DNA of 64,000 bases, taken from positions 2,703,501 through 2,767,500 of the forward strand of contig NZ_CP045649.1 of assembly GCF_009557055.1 (NCBI RefSeq), read 5' to 3'. The position numbers were made by a program, and so were the translations under genes. Origin of the DNA: Nocardioides sp. dk884. Its GTDB lineage: Bacteria; Actinomycetota; Actinomycetes; Propionibacteriales; Nocardioidaceae. This document shows, in pieces, positions 9,414-17,340 of the stretch; the first letter of the stretch is position 1; each line of letters starts with the position of its first letter. A model generated the notes under the pieces. It worked only from the letters and a program-made list of their open reading frames with translations. It was not told where the DNA came from and searched no databases.

Positions 9414-9821
9414 ATGACACCCAGACCACTGCTCGGGCTCGTCTGCGTGGCGACGCTCCTGCTGACGGCGCCGACCGCGTGCAGCGACGACGAGTCCTCC
9501 GACCTCTGCGCGACGCTGGACTCCCTGGACGCGGCGATGGTCGACGTCGACGACGTCGACATCGACCAGGACGTCCTGGCGCGTCTCGAGGCGGAGACCG
9601 GGGACGTGCGGACCGACCTGGAGGAGATCCGCGCCGAGGCGTCGGAGGACTACTCCACCCAGATCGACGCCGTCGAGCAGGCGCTCGAGAACCTCACCAG
9701 CAGCCTCGACGCCGCGGGCACGTCGCCGACAGCCGCGGCGAGGGCGGAGGTGGGGACAGCGGCCGAGGCGCTCGACCAGGCCGTGGACGACCTCGACGAC
9801 GCCCTCGACGACACCTGCTGA
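9414..9821 (+). CDS. Small acidic lipoprotein
   Basis: A 135-residue secreted lipoprotein. The signal peptide MTPRPLLGLVCVATLLLTAPTAC ends in a lipobox (TAPTAC) with the lipidated Cys at about residue 23. The mature part is very acidic and alpha-helical, with heptad-like Ala/Leu/Asp spacing (ARLEAETGDVRTDLEEI, EALDQAVDDLDDALDD), suggesting a helical bundle on the outer face of the membrane. It ends in Cys, which could pair with the Cys near residue 32. No family is recognised. The gene converges with the GntR gene 15 nt downstream. Confidence 0.7.
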   Translation: MTPRPLLGLVCVATLLLTAPTACSDDESSDLCATLDSLDAAMVDVDDVDIDQDVLARLEAETGDVRTDLEEIRAEASEDYSTQIDAVEQALENLTSSLDAAGTSPTAAARAEVGTAAEALDQAVDDLDDALDDTC

Positions 9822-9836
9822 TCCCCCGCGGGCGGT

Positions 9837-10490
9837 TCAGTCGCGCTCGGGCTGCTCGGCGATCTTCGCGACCAGCTGGCTGATCCGGTTGTCCCGGTCG
9901 TGGGCGAGGTGCTCGAGCATGTGCGCGCGCGCCTGCTCGCCGTCGCCGGCGACGATCGCGGCCAGGATCTTGTCGTGCTCCGCCATGGAGCGCGCGAGGC
10001 CCTCGTCGGACTCATCGGTCTTCCACGGTGCCGCCAGCTTGATCTGGGCGCTGAGGGTGTCCACCAGCGTGGAGATCGTCGTGTTGTGCGCGGCGTCGCG
10101 GACGCAGTCGTGGAAGAGGTTGAACAGTCGACGCTGAGCCGCGGGATCGGACTCGCGGCGCGCACGGTCGGCGAGCTCCTGCAACCGGGCCAGGTCCATC
10201 GGGCTGCGCCGGGTGGCGGCCGCGAACGCCGCGCTCGACTCCAGGATCCCGCGGACCTCGAAGATCTCCAGCATCTCCTCGTCGGGGCGCTGGCGAACGG
10301 TGAACCCGCGCGAGGTGGAGACCAGCAGACCGTCCCGCTCCAGCAGGGCGAGGGCCTCACGGACCGGGGTCCGGGATACCTGGAACTCCTCGCTCAGCGC
10401 CTGCGGGATCAGCGAGACGTCGCGGGAGTAGTGGCCCTCCAGGAGGCGCGCCCGCAGGGCCGCGTAGACGGTGTCGCGCGCGCTAGGCAC
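9837..10490 (-). CDS. GntR family regulator, FadR (FCD) subfamily
   Basis: A 217-residue regulator. The N-terminal winged helix (residues 1-72) has the GntR signature LIPQALSEEFQVSRTPVREALALLERDGLL. The C-terminal all-helical FCD domain shows HDCVRDAAHN, AEHDKILAAI and HMLEHLAHDRDN, where Asp/His side chains normally bind a metal and carboxylate effector. It lies downstream of, and co-oriented with, the thiM/monooxygenase/sulfurtransferase operon, 93 nt after its last gene, and is the nearest candidate to control it. The ligand cannot be read from the sequence. Confidence 0.88.
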   Translation of the reverse strand: MPSARDTVYAALRARLLEGHYSRDVSLIPQALSEEFQVSRTPVREALALLERDGLLVSTSRGFTVRQRPDEEMLEIFEVRGILESSAAFAAATRRSPMDLARLQELADRARRESDPAAQRRLFNLFHDCVRDAAHNTTISTLVDTLSAQIKLAAPWKTDESDEGLARSMAEHDKILAAIVAGDGEQARAHMLEHLAHDRDNRISQLVAKIAEQPERD

Positions 10491-10583
10491 CTCTCCCCCT
10501 CTCCCCCGCCACCGGCAGGTACGCCGTCAGTCGGGTGGGAGTCTTCCAGACCCTGCGACCCACAGCACACGGTGTCTGCTCGA

Positions 10584-12158
10584 TCACAGGCAGCCCGGGC
10601 AGGGACGGGCCAGCCCGACCAGGTCGGTCCCGGCCAGGTCCGTGTAGTCGTCCAGCACGCGTACGGCCTGCGCGCCGAACGTGTGGCTGCCGGTGGCGAG
10701 CCCGACGAACGGGATGCCGAGCTCCGCGGCGGTCCTCTCGTCCCAGGCGCCGTCCCCCAGGATGACCAGGTCCAGCCGGTCGTGCCCGATCCGCTGCACC
10801 ACGCCGGCGATCGCCGCCCGCACGATCTCCTCGCGGCTGTAGTGCTCGCTGGCGGTGGACAGCACGACCTCGGCAGCATCGACGCCGACGAGCCCGAGCT
10901 TCAGCTCGGCCATGCCCCGCAGCGACCCGGTGGCGAAGGCCATGTGCACACCGGGCAGTGCGGCGAGCTCCTCGACGACCCGTCGGGCACCGGGCACCTC
11001 GACGATGGGGTGCTGGGCCACGTGAGCCTCGAGCGCCTCGCGGTACTCGACGTCCAGCTGCCCCAGGAGCTCGGCGCTCGCCGGGGTCCCGACGGTGGCC
11101 TCGTGGACCTCGTTGATCACACAGGAGTCGGTGTAGTGCGTGTAGGTCCCGAACGCCTTGATCGTGGCATCCAGCCCGCGGCGGGCCAGCACCTCGGTGA
11201 TGATGGCGTTGTGCTGTCCGTCGGAGTGCAGCAGGGTGCCGTCGATGTCGAAGACGACCAGGGTCTCCCGGCCCGCGTGCGAGCCCTCGCCGATCTCCAT
11301 CGGCAGCTCGGTGCGGGCGCGCCACTCGTTGAGGGAGGCGTCGTAGACCCGCGGCAGCGGCAGGCCCGCCTCGACGAACGCCAGGGCGAGGCCGGCGGCG
11401 TTCACGCCCCCGCCGCAGTACGCCACCACCGGCGTGCCGGCGTCGATGCCGAGCCCGGCAGCGAGCGCCCGGGTGCGGGCGGGTGAGAGCGTCCCGTCCT
11501 CGTCGAGCACGTCGGGATAGGGCAGGTTGACGCTTCCGGGGATGTGTCCGGATCGCTCACGGGCCTCGTCGCCGAGGAACTCCGGCCTCCGCAGCGCGCA
11601 GACCAGCCGTACGTCCGAGCCGGCACCCAGCGCCACCTCGCGGACCTCGTCGAGGTCGGCGAAGATCCCGGCGTCGACCGCGGTGAACCCCGCGCCGGGC
11701 GTCGGCTCGGGGCCCGGACCGGTCTCCACCTGACCACCCGCCGCGAGCCAGGCGGCGTACCCGCCGTCGAGCAACCGGACGTCCGCGAAGCCGTAGGAGC
11801 GGAGCACCAGCCACAGCCGTGCCGCGTAGGCCCCGCTCAGCTGGTCGTAGACGACCACTGTCGAGTCCGGACCGATCCCGGCGGCCCGGGCGGCCGCCTC
11901 GACCTGCGCGGGCGTCGGCCGGGTGAAGCCGAACTCGCCGTCGGGGTCGGACCACACCGAGAACAGGTCGGCGAAGACCGCGCCGGGGAGGTGACCGGCC
12001 AGGTAGGTCTGCTCGCCGTCGCTGAAGACGGTGCGCCCGTGCTCGTCCTCGCCGCGGGTGATGCTCGCGTCGAGGACGACCAGGCCGGCCTCGCCGAGGT
12101 GCTCGAGCAGCCAGTCGGCGGAGACCAGCGGGGAACCGGGGGTGGCCGGGGAGGTCAC
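10584..12158 (-). CDS. Rhodanese-type sulfurtransferase fused to a HAD hydrolase
   Basis: A 524-residue fusion. Two rhodanese repeats (about 8-125 and 150-275) resemble thiosulfate/3-mercaptopyruvate sulfurtransferases. Repeat 1 has Asp where Cys would be (VVYDQLSG), the usual inactive form. Repeat 2 carries the catalytic Cys at about 247 in the loop YCGGGVNA. From about 298 a HAD domain follows: FDIDGTLL (nucleophile Asp), AFATGSLRGM and VILGDGAWDE. The GTG start overlaps the monooxygenase stop as GTGA, implying coupling. Substrates are unknown; a phosphatase joined to a sulfurtransferase suggests processing of a phosphorylated sulfur compound, but this is inference. The fusion reads as one uninterrupted frame. 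Confidence 0.88.
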   Translation of the reverse strand: MTSPATPGSPLVSADWLLEHLGEAGLVVLDASITRGEDEHGRTVFSDGEQTYLAGHLPGAVFADLFSVWSDPDGEFGFTRPTPAQVEAAARAAGIGPDSTVVVYDQLSGAYAARLWLVLRSYGFADVRLLDGGYAAWLAAGGQVETGPGPEPTPGAGFTAVDAGIFADLDEVREVALGAGSDVRLVCALRRPEFLGDEARERSGHIPGSVNLPYPDVLDEDGTLSPARTRALAAGLGIDAGTPVVAYCGGGVNAAGLALAFVEAGLPLPRVYDASLNEWRARTELPMEIGEGSHAGRETLVVFDIDGTLLHSDGQHNAIITEVLARRGLDATIKAFGTYTHYTDSCVINEVHEATVGTPASAELLGQLDVEYREALEAHVAQHPIVEVPGARRVVEELAALPGVHMAFATGSLRGMAELKLGLVGVDAAEVVLSTASEHYSREEIVRAAIAGVVQRIGHDRLDLVILGDGAWDERTAAELGIPFVGLATGSHTFGAQAVRVLDDYTDLAGTDLVGLARPCPGCL

Positions 12159-13528
12159 TCGGCGGCCCGGCGCTCGGCCAGCGCAGAGGCGGCCCGGTTG
12201 CGCCACTCGCCCCGCTCGGGACGACGCAGGCCGAGGTTCTCGCGCAGGGTGGACCCCTCGTAGGAGGTGCGGAACAGCCCACGACGCTGCAGCTCGGGCA
12301 CCACCTCGGCCGCGAAGTCCTCGAACGCCGCCGGCACGTGGGTGGCCTGGATCATGAAGCCGTCAGCCGCCCCGCTGTCCATCCACAGCTCCATGGTGTC
12401 GGCGATGTCGGAGGCCGAGCCGATCATGTTGCCCTCGGTGCGCGCGCCGTACCAGCGACCGATCTCGCGGATGCTGAGCTTCTCGCGCTCGGCGAATTCC
12501 ACGACCTCGCGGTAGTGGCCCTCTACCCCCACGACCTCGAGCGACGGCAGCGGGCCGTCGAGGTCGTACTTCGTGAGGTCGACGTTGACGTGGTAGGCCA
12601 GCCGCGAGAGCCCGGCCATGTGGTCGACGAGGTCGAAGAACGCCTCGTGCTTGGCCATCGCGTCACGGACGTCGGTGCCGACGACGGTGGTGGCGGCCGG
12701 CAGGATCAGCAGCTGGTCGGGGTCGCGGCCGTGGTCGGCGGCGCGCTTCTTCATGTCCTGGTAGAAGGCGATGCCCGACTCCAGCGACTCGTGGCTGCAG
12801 AAGACCACGTCGGCCCAGCGGGAGGCGAAGTCGCGGCCGGCGGGCGAGGCCCCGGCCTGGATCAGCACCGGGTAGCCCTGCGGGGTGCGGGGCACGCCGA
12901 GCGGACCCTGGACCTGGAAGTAGGTCCCCACGTGGTCGATCGCCTCGACCTCCTCGGGGCGCCCGAAGACGCCGCTCTCCTTGTCGCGCACGAGGGCGTC
13001 GTCGGACCAGGAGTCCCACAGCCGGGTGGTGACCTCGAGGTGCTCCTCGGCACGGGCGTAGCGCTCGGCACGCTCCGGGAGCTTGTCCTGGTTGAAGTTC
13101 TGCGCCTCGGCGTCCTGGAAGCTGGTGACGATGTTCCAGCCGGCCCGGCCGCCGCTGAGGTGGTCGAGGGTGCCCAGCTGACGGGCCACGTTGTAGGGCT
13201 CGTTGTAGCCGGTGGAGATGGTGCCGGCCACGCCCAGGTCGGTGGTCACCGCGCTCATGATCGAGAGGACGGTCATCGGGTCCAGCCGCGGGCTGCCCGA
13301 GCCGTAGCGGATCGCCGGCTCGAAGGAGCCGCCGAGGCTGCGCGGCACCGCGAGCGCGTCCGGGACGAAGGCGAGGTCGAAGCAGGCGTCCTCGAGGACC
13401 TTGGCGATGCGGATGTAGTGCTCGGCGCTCAGGAAGCCGTCGCCGGCCTCGGGGTGGCGCCAGCCGACGGTGCCCTGCGGGCCGGCGTTCATGAAAGCGG
13501 CCAGATGCATGGACTTCTTGGTGGACAC
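12155..13528 (-). CDS. FMN-dependent monooxygenase, NtaA/SnaA/DszA family
   Basis: A 457-residue LLM-class flavin monooxygenase. The beginning (MHLAAFMNAGPQGTVGWRHP) and the block YNVARQLGTLDHLSGGRAGW followed by NIVTSFQDAEAQNF are hallmarks of the NtaA/DszA group. These enzymes use FMNH2 supplied by a separate reductase to oxidise sulfones, aminopolycarboxylates or related compounds. VLIQAGASPAGRDFA forms part of the flavin phosphate site. The GTG start is supported by GAGGAG 7 nt upstream. It sits 70 nt after thiM and overlaps the rhodanese-HAD gene. No flavin reductase is visible nearby. The context points to a sulfur compound as substrate. Confidence 0.88.
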   Translation of the reverse strand: MSTKKSMHLAAFMNAGPQGTVGWRHPEAGDGFLSAEHYIRIAKVLEDACFDLAFVPDALAVPRSLGGSFEPAIRYGSGSPRLDPMTVLSIMSAVTTDLGVAGTISTGYNEPYNVARQLGTLDHLSGGRAGWNIVTSFQDAEAQNFNQDKLPERAERYARAEEHLEVTTRLWDSWSDDALVRDKESGVFGRPEEVEAIDHVGTYFQVQGPLGVPRTPQGYPVLIQAGASPAGRDFASRWADVVFCSHESLESGIAFYQDMKKRAADHGRDPDQLLILPAATTVVGTDVRDAMAKHEAFFDLVDHMAGLSRLAYHVNVDLTKYDLDGPLPSLEVVGVEGHYREVVEFAEREKLSIREIGRWYGARTEGNMIGSASDIADTMELWMDSGAADGFMIQATHVPAAFEDFAAEVVPELQRRGLFRTSYEGSTLRENLGLRRPERGEWRNRAASALAERRAAE

Positions 13529-13598
13529 GGTGAATCTCCTCAGGGGGCGAGGTCGGGGCAGGCAGGTCGGGGCGGGGCGCCGGTCGTGCGGCGGGGGG

Positions 13599-14372
13599 TC
13601 AGAGCGTCGAGAGCTCGTCGAGGAACGCGGCGGCGAAGGACCCGGTGCCGGCGGAGCGGGCGCCCGCCCGGGCACCGGCCTCGGCGTAGACGACATGCGC
13701 GGCGACCGCGGCCTCGAACGGGTCGGTCACCGCGAGGAACGCGGCGCAGGCGGCACCGAGGCTGCAGCCGGTGCCGGTGACGCGCGGCATCAGCGGCGAT
13801 CCGCCGGGGACGGCCACGGTGCGGGTGCCGTCGGAGATGTAGTCGGTCTCCCCCGAGACCGCGACCACCGCACCGAGGCGGGCGGCCAGCTCGGCGATCA
13901 CGTCGAGCACGGCGCTGGAGGCGAGCGTGGAGTCGACCCCGGAGGCGCCGCCGACCCGGCCCGCGAGCGCGGCGACCTCACTGGCGTTGCCGCGGACGAT
14001 GGCGGGCCCGAAGGCCAGCAGCGAGGCCATCACCTCGTCGTACGCCGGGGCGCCCGCACCCACCGCCACCGGGTCGAGCACCCACGGGGTGCCGGCCGCG
14101 GCGGCGCTCGCAGCAGCATCGGTGAGGTCCTCGGGCGTGGCCGAGGACATCAGGGACGCGCCGTTGATGAACATCGCGCCGGCACCCGCGGGGAACGCGC
14201 TGGTCCATCCGGGAGCCGCACCGAACGCGGGGCCGGCGCCGAGGGCGAGGAGCACGTTGGCGCTGAGGCCGGCGGCGACGAAGTTGGTGAGGCCGTAGAC
14301 GAAGGGCGCCTTCTCGCGGACGGCGTGTACGTCGGCGCGCACGGTCGTGTCCGCCCAGACCTTGATGTCCAT
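13599..14372 (-). CDS. thiM: Hydroxyethylthiazole kinase
   Basis: A 257-residue ThiM-type kinase that phosphorylates 4-methyl-5-(2-hydroxyethyl)thiazole for thiamine salvage. It shows the substrate region FVYGLTNFVAAGLSANVLLALGA (the family usually has THNxV), the conserved block WVLDPVAVGAG, IVRGNASEVAALAG and the anion-hole/ATP motif VTGTGCSLGAACAAFLA with catalytic Cys. Start ATG has GAGGAG upstream. It is probably the first gene of the monooxygenase-sulfurtransferase operon. No TPP riboswitch is visible upstream; instead there are phased TGCA repeats. That raises the possibility that it serves a degradative or sulfur pathway rather than only thiamine salvage. Confidence 0.88.
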   Translation of the reverse strand: MDIKVWADTTVRADVHAVREKAPFVYGLTNFVAAGLSANVLLALGAGPAFGAAPGWTSAFPAGAGAMFINGASLMSSATPEDLTDAAASAAAAGTPWVLDPVAVGAGAPAYDEVMASLLAFGPAIVRGNASEVAALAGRVGGASGVDSTLASSAVLDVIAELAARLGAVVAVSGETDYISDGTRTVAVPGGSPLMPRVTGTGCSLGAACAAFLAVTDPFEAAVAAHVVYAEAGARAGARSAGTGSFAAAFLDELSTL

Positions 14373-14447
14373 GTGGTTCGTGCTCCTCGAAGACAGGTGA
14401 ATGAGCCGGTCGGCCCCGGGCCAGCCGCCCTCGCTGCAGACTAACGC

Positions 14448-14472
14448 ATGCAACTGTATGCAATCTGATGCA
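14448..14472. promoter_or_regulatory. Phased TGCA repeat, candidate operator of the thiM operon
   Basis: TGCA occurs at 14449, 14459 and 14469, exactly 10 bp apart, twice as ATGCAA. The repeats lie about 75-100 bp upstream of the thiM ATG, in an otherwise GC-rich gap. One-turn spacing of a self-complementary core suggests protein binding on one face of the helix. The binder is unknown; the co-located GntR protein is a candidate. Confidence 0.45.
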
Positions 14473-14531
14473 GTGACGGCTGGTCGGGTTCGGGCCCTCT
14501 GCCCCGGCGCGTGCGCCGGGGCAGAGGGGCC

Positions 14532-15986
14532 TCAGGAGTGCGCGGGCGCGGCGGGCCGGCGTACGGCGAGGGCGATCAGGACCGCCACCGCAGAGATCAC
14601 GCCGCCGTACATGAAGGCGTTGTGGATCCCGTCGGCGGTGGCATCGACCAGCGAGAGGCCGTTGTCGGCCCCCGCGACCTGGCCCCGGGTCATCACCGTG
14701 ATGAAGATGGCGGTGCCGGCAGCGCCGGCGACCTGCTGGAGCGTCGAGACGATGGCGCTGCCGTGGGCGTAGAGGTGCTGCGGGAGCGAGCCCAGGGCCG
14801 AGGTCATCAGCGGGGTGAGCATGAGCGCGAGGCCGACACTGAGCAGCACGTGGACGGCCACGACCGTCCCCTGCCCCGTGCTGGTGTCGAAGGTCGTCAT
14901 CGACCACAGCGCGACGGAGGCGATCGCGGCGCCCGGGGCGACGAGCGGGCGGGGCCCGACCCGGTCGAAGACCCGGCCGACGAACGGCGCCAGCAGGCCC
15001 ATCGTCAGCCCGCCGGGCAGCAGGATCAGGCCGGCGTCGAGCGTGGAGAGGCCGAGGACGGACTGGAGGTAGAGCGGGAGCAGGATGAGCGAGCCGAAGA
15101 GCGCCATCATGCTCACGGCGACCAGGACGACGGCGATGGAGAAGGTCCGGCTGGCGAAGGCGCGCAGATCGAGCAGCGCGCGATCCCGCAGGGCCAGCTG
15201 ACGCCAGACGAACACCGCGAGCGCCACGGCACCGATGGTCAGCGGGATCCACGGCGCGACCGGGGCGTGCCCGGCAGCCGACTCGCCGATGCTGCTGAGC
15301 CCGTAGACGAGGCCGCCGAAGCCGAGGGCGGACAGCGCGACGGAGAGCACGTCGATCGGGGACCGCACCGGCTCCGTGACGTTGCGGACCCAGGCGGCGC
15401 CGAGCACGAGGGCCAGGAGCGCGAACGGGAGCACGAGCCAGAACATCCACCGCCAGTCGAGCTGGTCGAGGATCACACCGGACACCGTGGGCCCGACAGC
15501 GGGGGCGACCGAGATGACGATGGAGATCGTGCCCATCATCCGGCCGCGACGATCGGGCTCGACGACGTTGAGGATCGTCGTCATCAGCAGCGGCATCACG
15601 AGCGCGGTGCCCACCGCCTGGATGACCCGGGCGGCGAGCAGGACCGAGAACGTCGGCGCCGCGCCGGCGAGCGCCGTACCGACCACGAACGAGACCATCG
15701 CGGCCAGGAAGACCTGGCGCAGGGTGAAGCGTCGCAGCAGGTAACCGGTCACCGGGATGACGATCGCCATGGTGAGCAGGAACGCGGTGGTGAGCCACTG
15801 CGCGCTCGTCGCGGCGACCGAGAACTCCCCCATCAGCTCGGGAAGGGCGACGCTCATGATCGTCTCGTTGAGGATCAGGACGAAGGCGGACCCGACGAGC
15901 AGTGCGATGAGTCGTCCGACGTGGACGTCGGGCGGAGGGGACGGACGCGGGTGGTCCGCGGGTGCCGTGGCGGCGGGCGAGGTCAT
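14532..15986 (-). CDS. DHA2-family MFS drug exporter
   Basis: A 484-residue transporter with about 14 predicted membrane segments. It shows the MFS motif-A-like loop GYLLRRFTLRQ, motif D1-like NETIMSVALPEL in helix 1, and the motif C region VAPAVGPTVSGVILDQLDWRW typical of proton-drug antiporters of the EmrB/QacA group. ATG with AGGAG upstream fixes the start at 15986. It is divergent from a TetR gene, with a palindrome between them, the usual arrangement of an inducible efflux pump. The substrate is unknown. Confidence 0.88.
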   Translation of the reverse strand: MTSPAATAPADHPRPSPPPDVHVGRLIALLVGSAFVLILNETIMSVALPELMGEFSVAATSAQWLTTAFLLTMAIVIPVTGYLLRRFTLRQVFLAAMVSFVVGTALAGAAPTFSVLLAARVIQAVGTALVMPLLMTTILNVVEPDRRGRMMGTISIVISVAPAVGPTVSGVILDQLDWRWMFWLVLPFALLALVLGAAWVRNVTEPVRSPIDVLSVALSALGFGGLVYGLSSIGESAAGHAPVAPWIPLTIGAVALAVFVWRQLALRDRALLDLRAFASRTFSIAVVLVAVSMMALFGSLILLPLYLQSVLGLSTLDAGLILLPGGLTMGLLAPFVGRVFDRVGPRPLVAPGAAIASVALWSMTTFDTSTGQGTVVAVHVLLSVGLALMLTPLMTSALGSLPQHLYAHGSAIVSTLQQVAGAAGTAIFITVMTRGQVAGADNGLSLVDATADGIHNAFMYGGVISAVAVLIALAVRRPAAPAHS

Positions 15987-16019
15987 GGTTCTCCTGTCGT
16001 GCGGCAGTGGATGCCGTGG

Positions 16020-16034
16020 TGGCAGTCTGTGCCA
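16020..16034. promoter_or_regulatory. TetR-type palindrome between exporter and regulator
   Basis: TGGCA-GTCTG-TGCCA, perfect 5-bp arms, 34 bp before the exporter ATG and 42 bp before the tetR ATG. A further TGCC copy lies downstream at 16048. Its location between the divergent pair suggests the TetR operator. Confidence 0.5.
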
Positions 16035-16063
16035 ACGCGACAGCAAGTGCCGTTGTTCCCCGA

Positions 16064-16069
16064 TAGGCT
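16064..16069 (+). promoter_or_regulatory. -10 element of leaderless tetR
   Basis: TAGGCT ends 6 nt before the tetR ATG at 16076, and there is no Shine-Dalgarno, so transcription probably begins at or next to the ATG. Confidence 0.55.
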
Positions 16070-16075
16070 GGCGTC

Positions 16076-16672
16076 ATGACCGAGGCCCTGCAGGACCGTC
16101 GGCGCCACCAGACCGAGCGCGAGATCCGCGAGGCCGCGCTCGCACTGTTCGAGGAGCGAGGAGTCGACGGGACCACGGTCGAGGACATCGCGCACGCGGC
16201 GGGTGTGTCATCGCGCACCGTCTTCCGCTACGCCGTGAGCAAGGAGCGTGCCGCGCTCCTGCCGGATCCCGTCATCGAGCGCACCTATGACGAGGCGTTG
16301 ACCGCCCTGCGGCCGGGTGAGCCGCTCGTGCCGCAGCTGACGGCGGTGTCGCGCGACAGCCTCGCCGCCATCGAGAACGGCGGCCGCGACGGCGCCGGCC
16401 GCGACGCCCTGCGTCAGTGGCGGCTCGTCGCCCGGGAGCCGAAGCTGCTGCTCGCGGCGATCGCCGTCGACGAGGAGCGGCTGGCCCGCGCCCAGGCGAC
16501 CCTCACCGAGACGCTCGGCCTGGACCCGCTGACCGCGCGCGTCGCACTGGTGGCCACGTCGGCAGTCGTCCGCGTCGCGCTGGACCAGTGGGCGGCGGAT
16601 CCCGCAGGACCCGGACTGGCCGAGACGTACGACGCGGCCTGCGAGTCGTTGCGGCGCGAGAGCGCCGGCTGA
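16076..16672 (+). CDS. TetR family transcriptional regulator
   Basis: A 198-residue TetR regulator. The N-terminal HTH (about 15-60) shows REIREAALALFEERGVDGTTVEDIA and AAGVSSRTVFRYAVSKE, the recognition helix. The C-terminal ligand domain resembles the MftR-like group with QWRLVAREPKLLLAA. It is divergent from the DHA2 exporter and is presumably its repressor. The transcript is likely leaderless. The ligand is unknown. Confidence 0.88.
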   Translation: MTEALQDRRRHQTEREIREAALALFEERGVDGTTVEDIAHAAGVSSRTVFRYAVSKERAALLPDPVIERTYDEALTALRPGEPLVPQLTAVSRDSLAAIENGGRDGAGRDALRQWRLVAREPKLLLAAIAVDEERLARAQATLTETLGLDPLTARVALVATSAVVRVALDQWAADPAGPGLAETYDAACESLRRESAG

Positions 16673-16742
16673 GCTCACCCCGCGCACCGACCCTTCATCC
16701 GACCCGTCGCCACTGTCGGCAGGTCGTGGTGTGGTGGGTCAC

Positions 16743-17318
16743 ATGACCTGGGAGACGCATCCGTTGACGCCGGGCCGATTCGAGGACTTCGCCGACGTCG
16801 TCAACCGCAACCGGCGGGCCACGCACTGCTGGTGCCTGTCGCACCGGCTGCGTGCCCGCGAGATCGAGGAGCTGGGCGGCGGGAGCCGGGAGCAGGCCAT
16901 GCGGGCGCTGTGCGAGCGCGAGCACCCGCCCGGCGTCGTCGCCTACCGCGACGGCGAGCCCGTGGGCTGGTGCAACATCGGCCCGCTCGCCGAGATCACC
17001 CGACTGGCCGGCTCCCGGCTGATCCGACCCGTCGACGACGTGGCGGTGTGGAGCATCGTGTGCGTCGTGGTCCGCGCGGGCCACCGGCGCCAGGGCGTCA
17101 CGGCACAGCTGATCGAGGGCGCGGTCGCCTACGCCGCCGCGCACGGCGCGCCGGCCGTGGAGGCGCACCCGGTCGACCCGCCGGGGCGGATGGACCAGAC
17201 GATGGCGTTCGTGGGAACCCGGCCGATGTTCGAGCGCGCCGGCTTCCGGGTCCTGGGCACCACCGACGCCGTGGCGAGCGGGATGCCGCGGTTGGTCATG
17301 CGGCGCGACCTGCGCTGA
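16743..17318 (+). CDS. GNAT family N-acetyltransferase
   Basis: A 191-residue acetyltransferase (ATG at 16743; a GTG at 16731 would add four residues). The acetyl-CoA site lies at about 105-120: VWSIVCVVVRAGHRRQGVTAQL, with the R/Q-x-x-G-x-G/A-like RRQGVT. The N-terminus carries WCLSHRLR, seen in a group of actinobacterial GNATs of unknown substrate. The C-terminal MFERAGFRVLG is the usual closing strand-loop. It is on the same strand as tetR but 70 nt downstream, so it may be a separate unit. Confidence 0.85.
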   Translation: MTWETHPLTPGRFEDFADVVNRNRRATHCWCLSHRLRAREIEELGGGSREQAMRALCEREHPPGVVAYRDGEPVGWCNIGPLAEITRLAGSRLIRPVDDVAVWSIVCVVVRAGHRRQGVTAQLIEGAVAYAAAHGAPAVEAHPVDPPGRMDQTMAFVGTRPMFERAGFRVLGTTDAVASGMPRLVMRRDLR

Positions 17319-17340
17319 GCGGCCCCTCGCCCAGTCCCCC

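Noticed and set aside
14373..14531. TPP riboswitch upstream of thiM
   Set aside because: The conserved CTGAGA and the second helix signature are absent on the minus strand.
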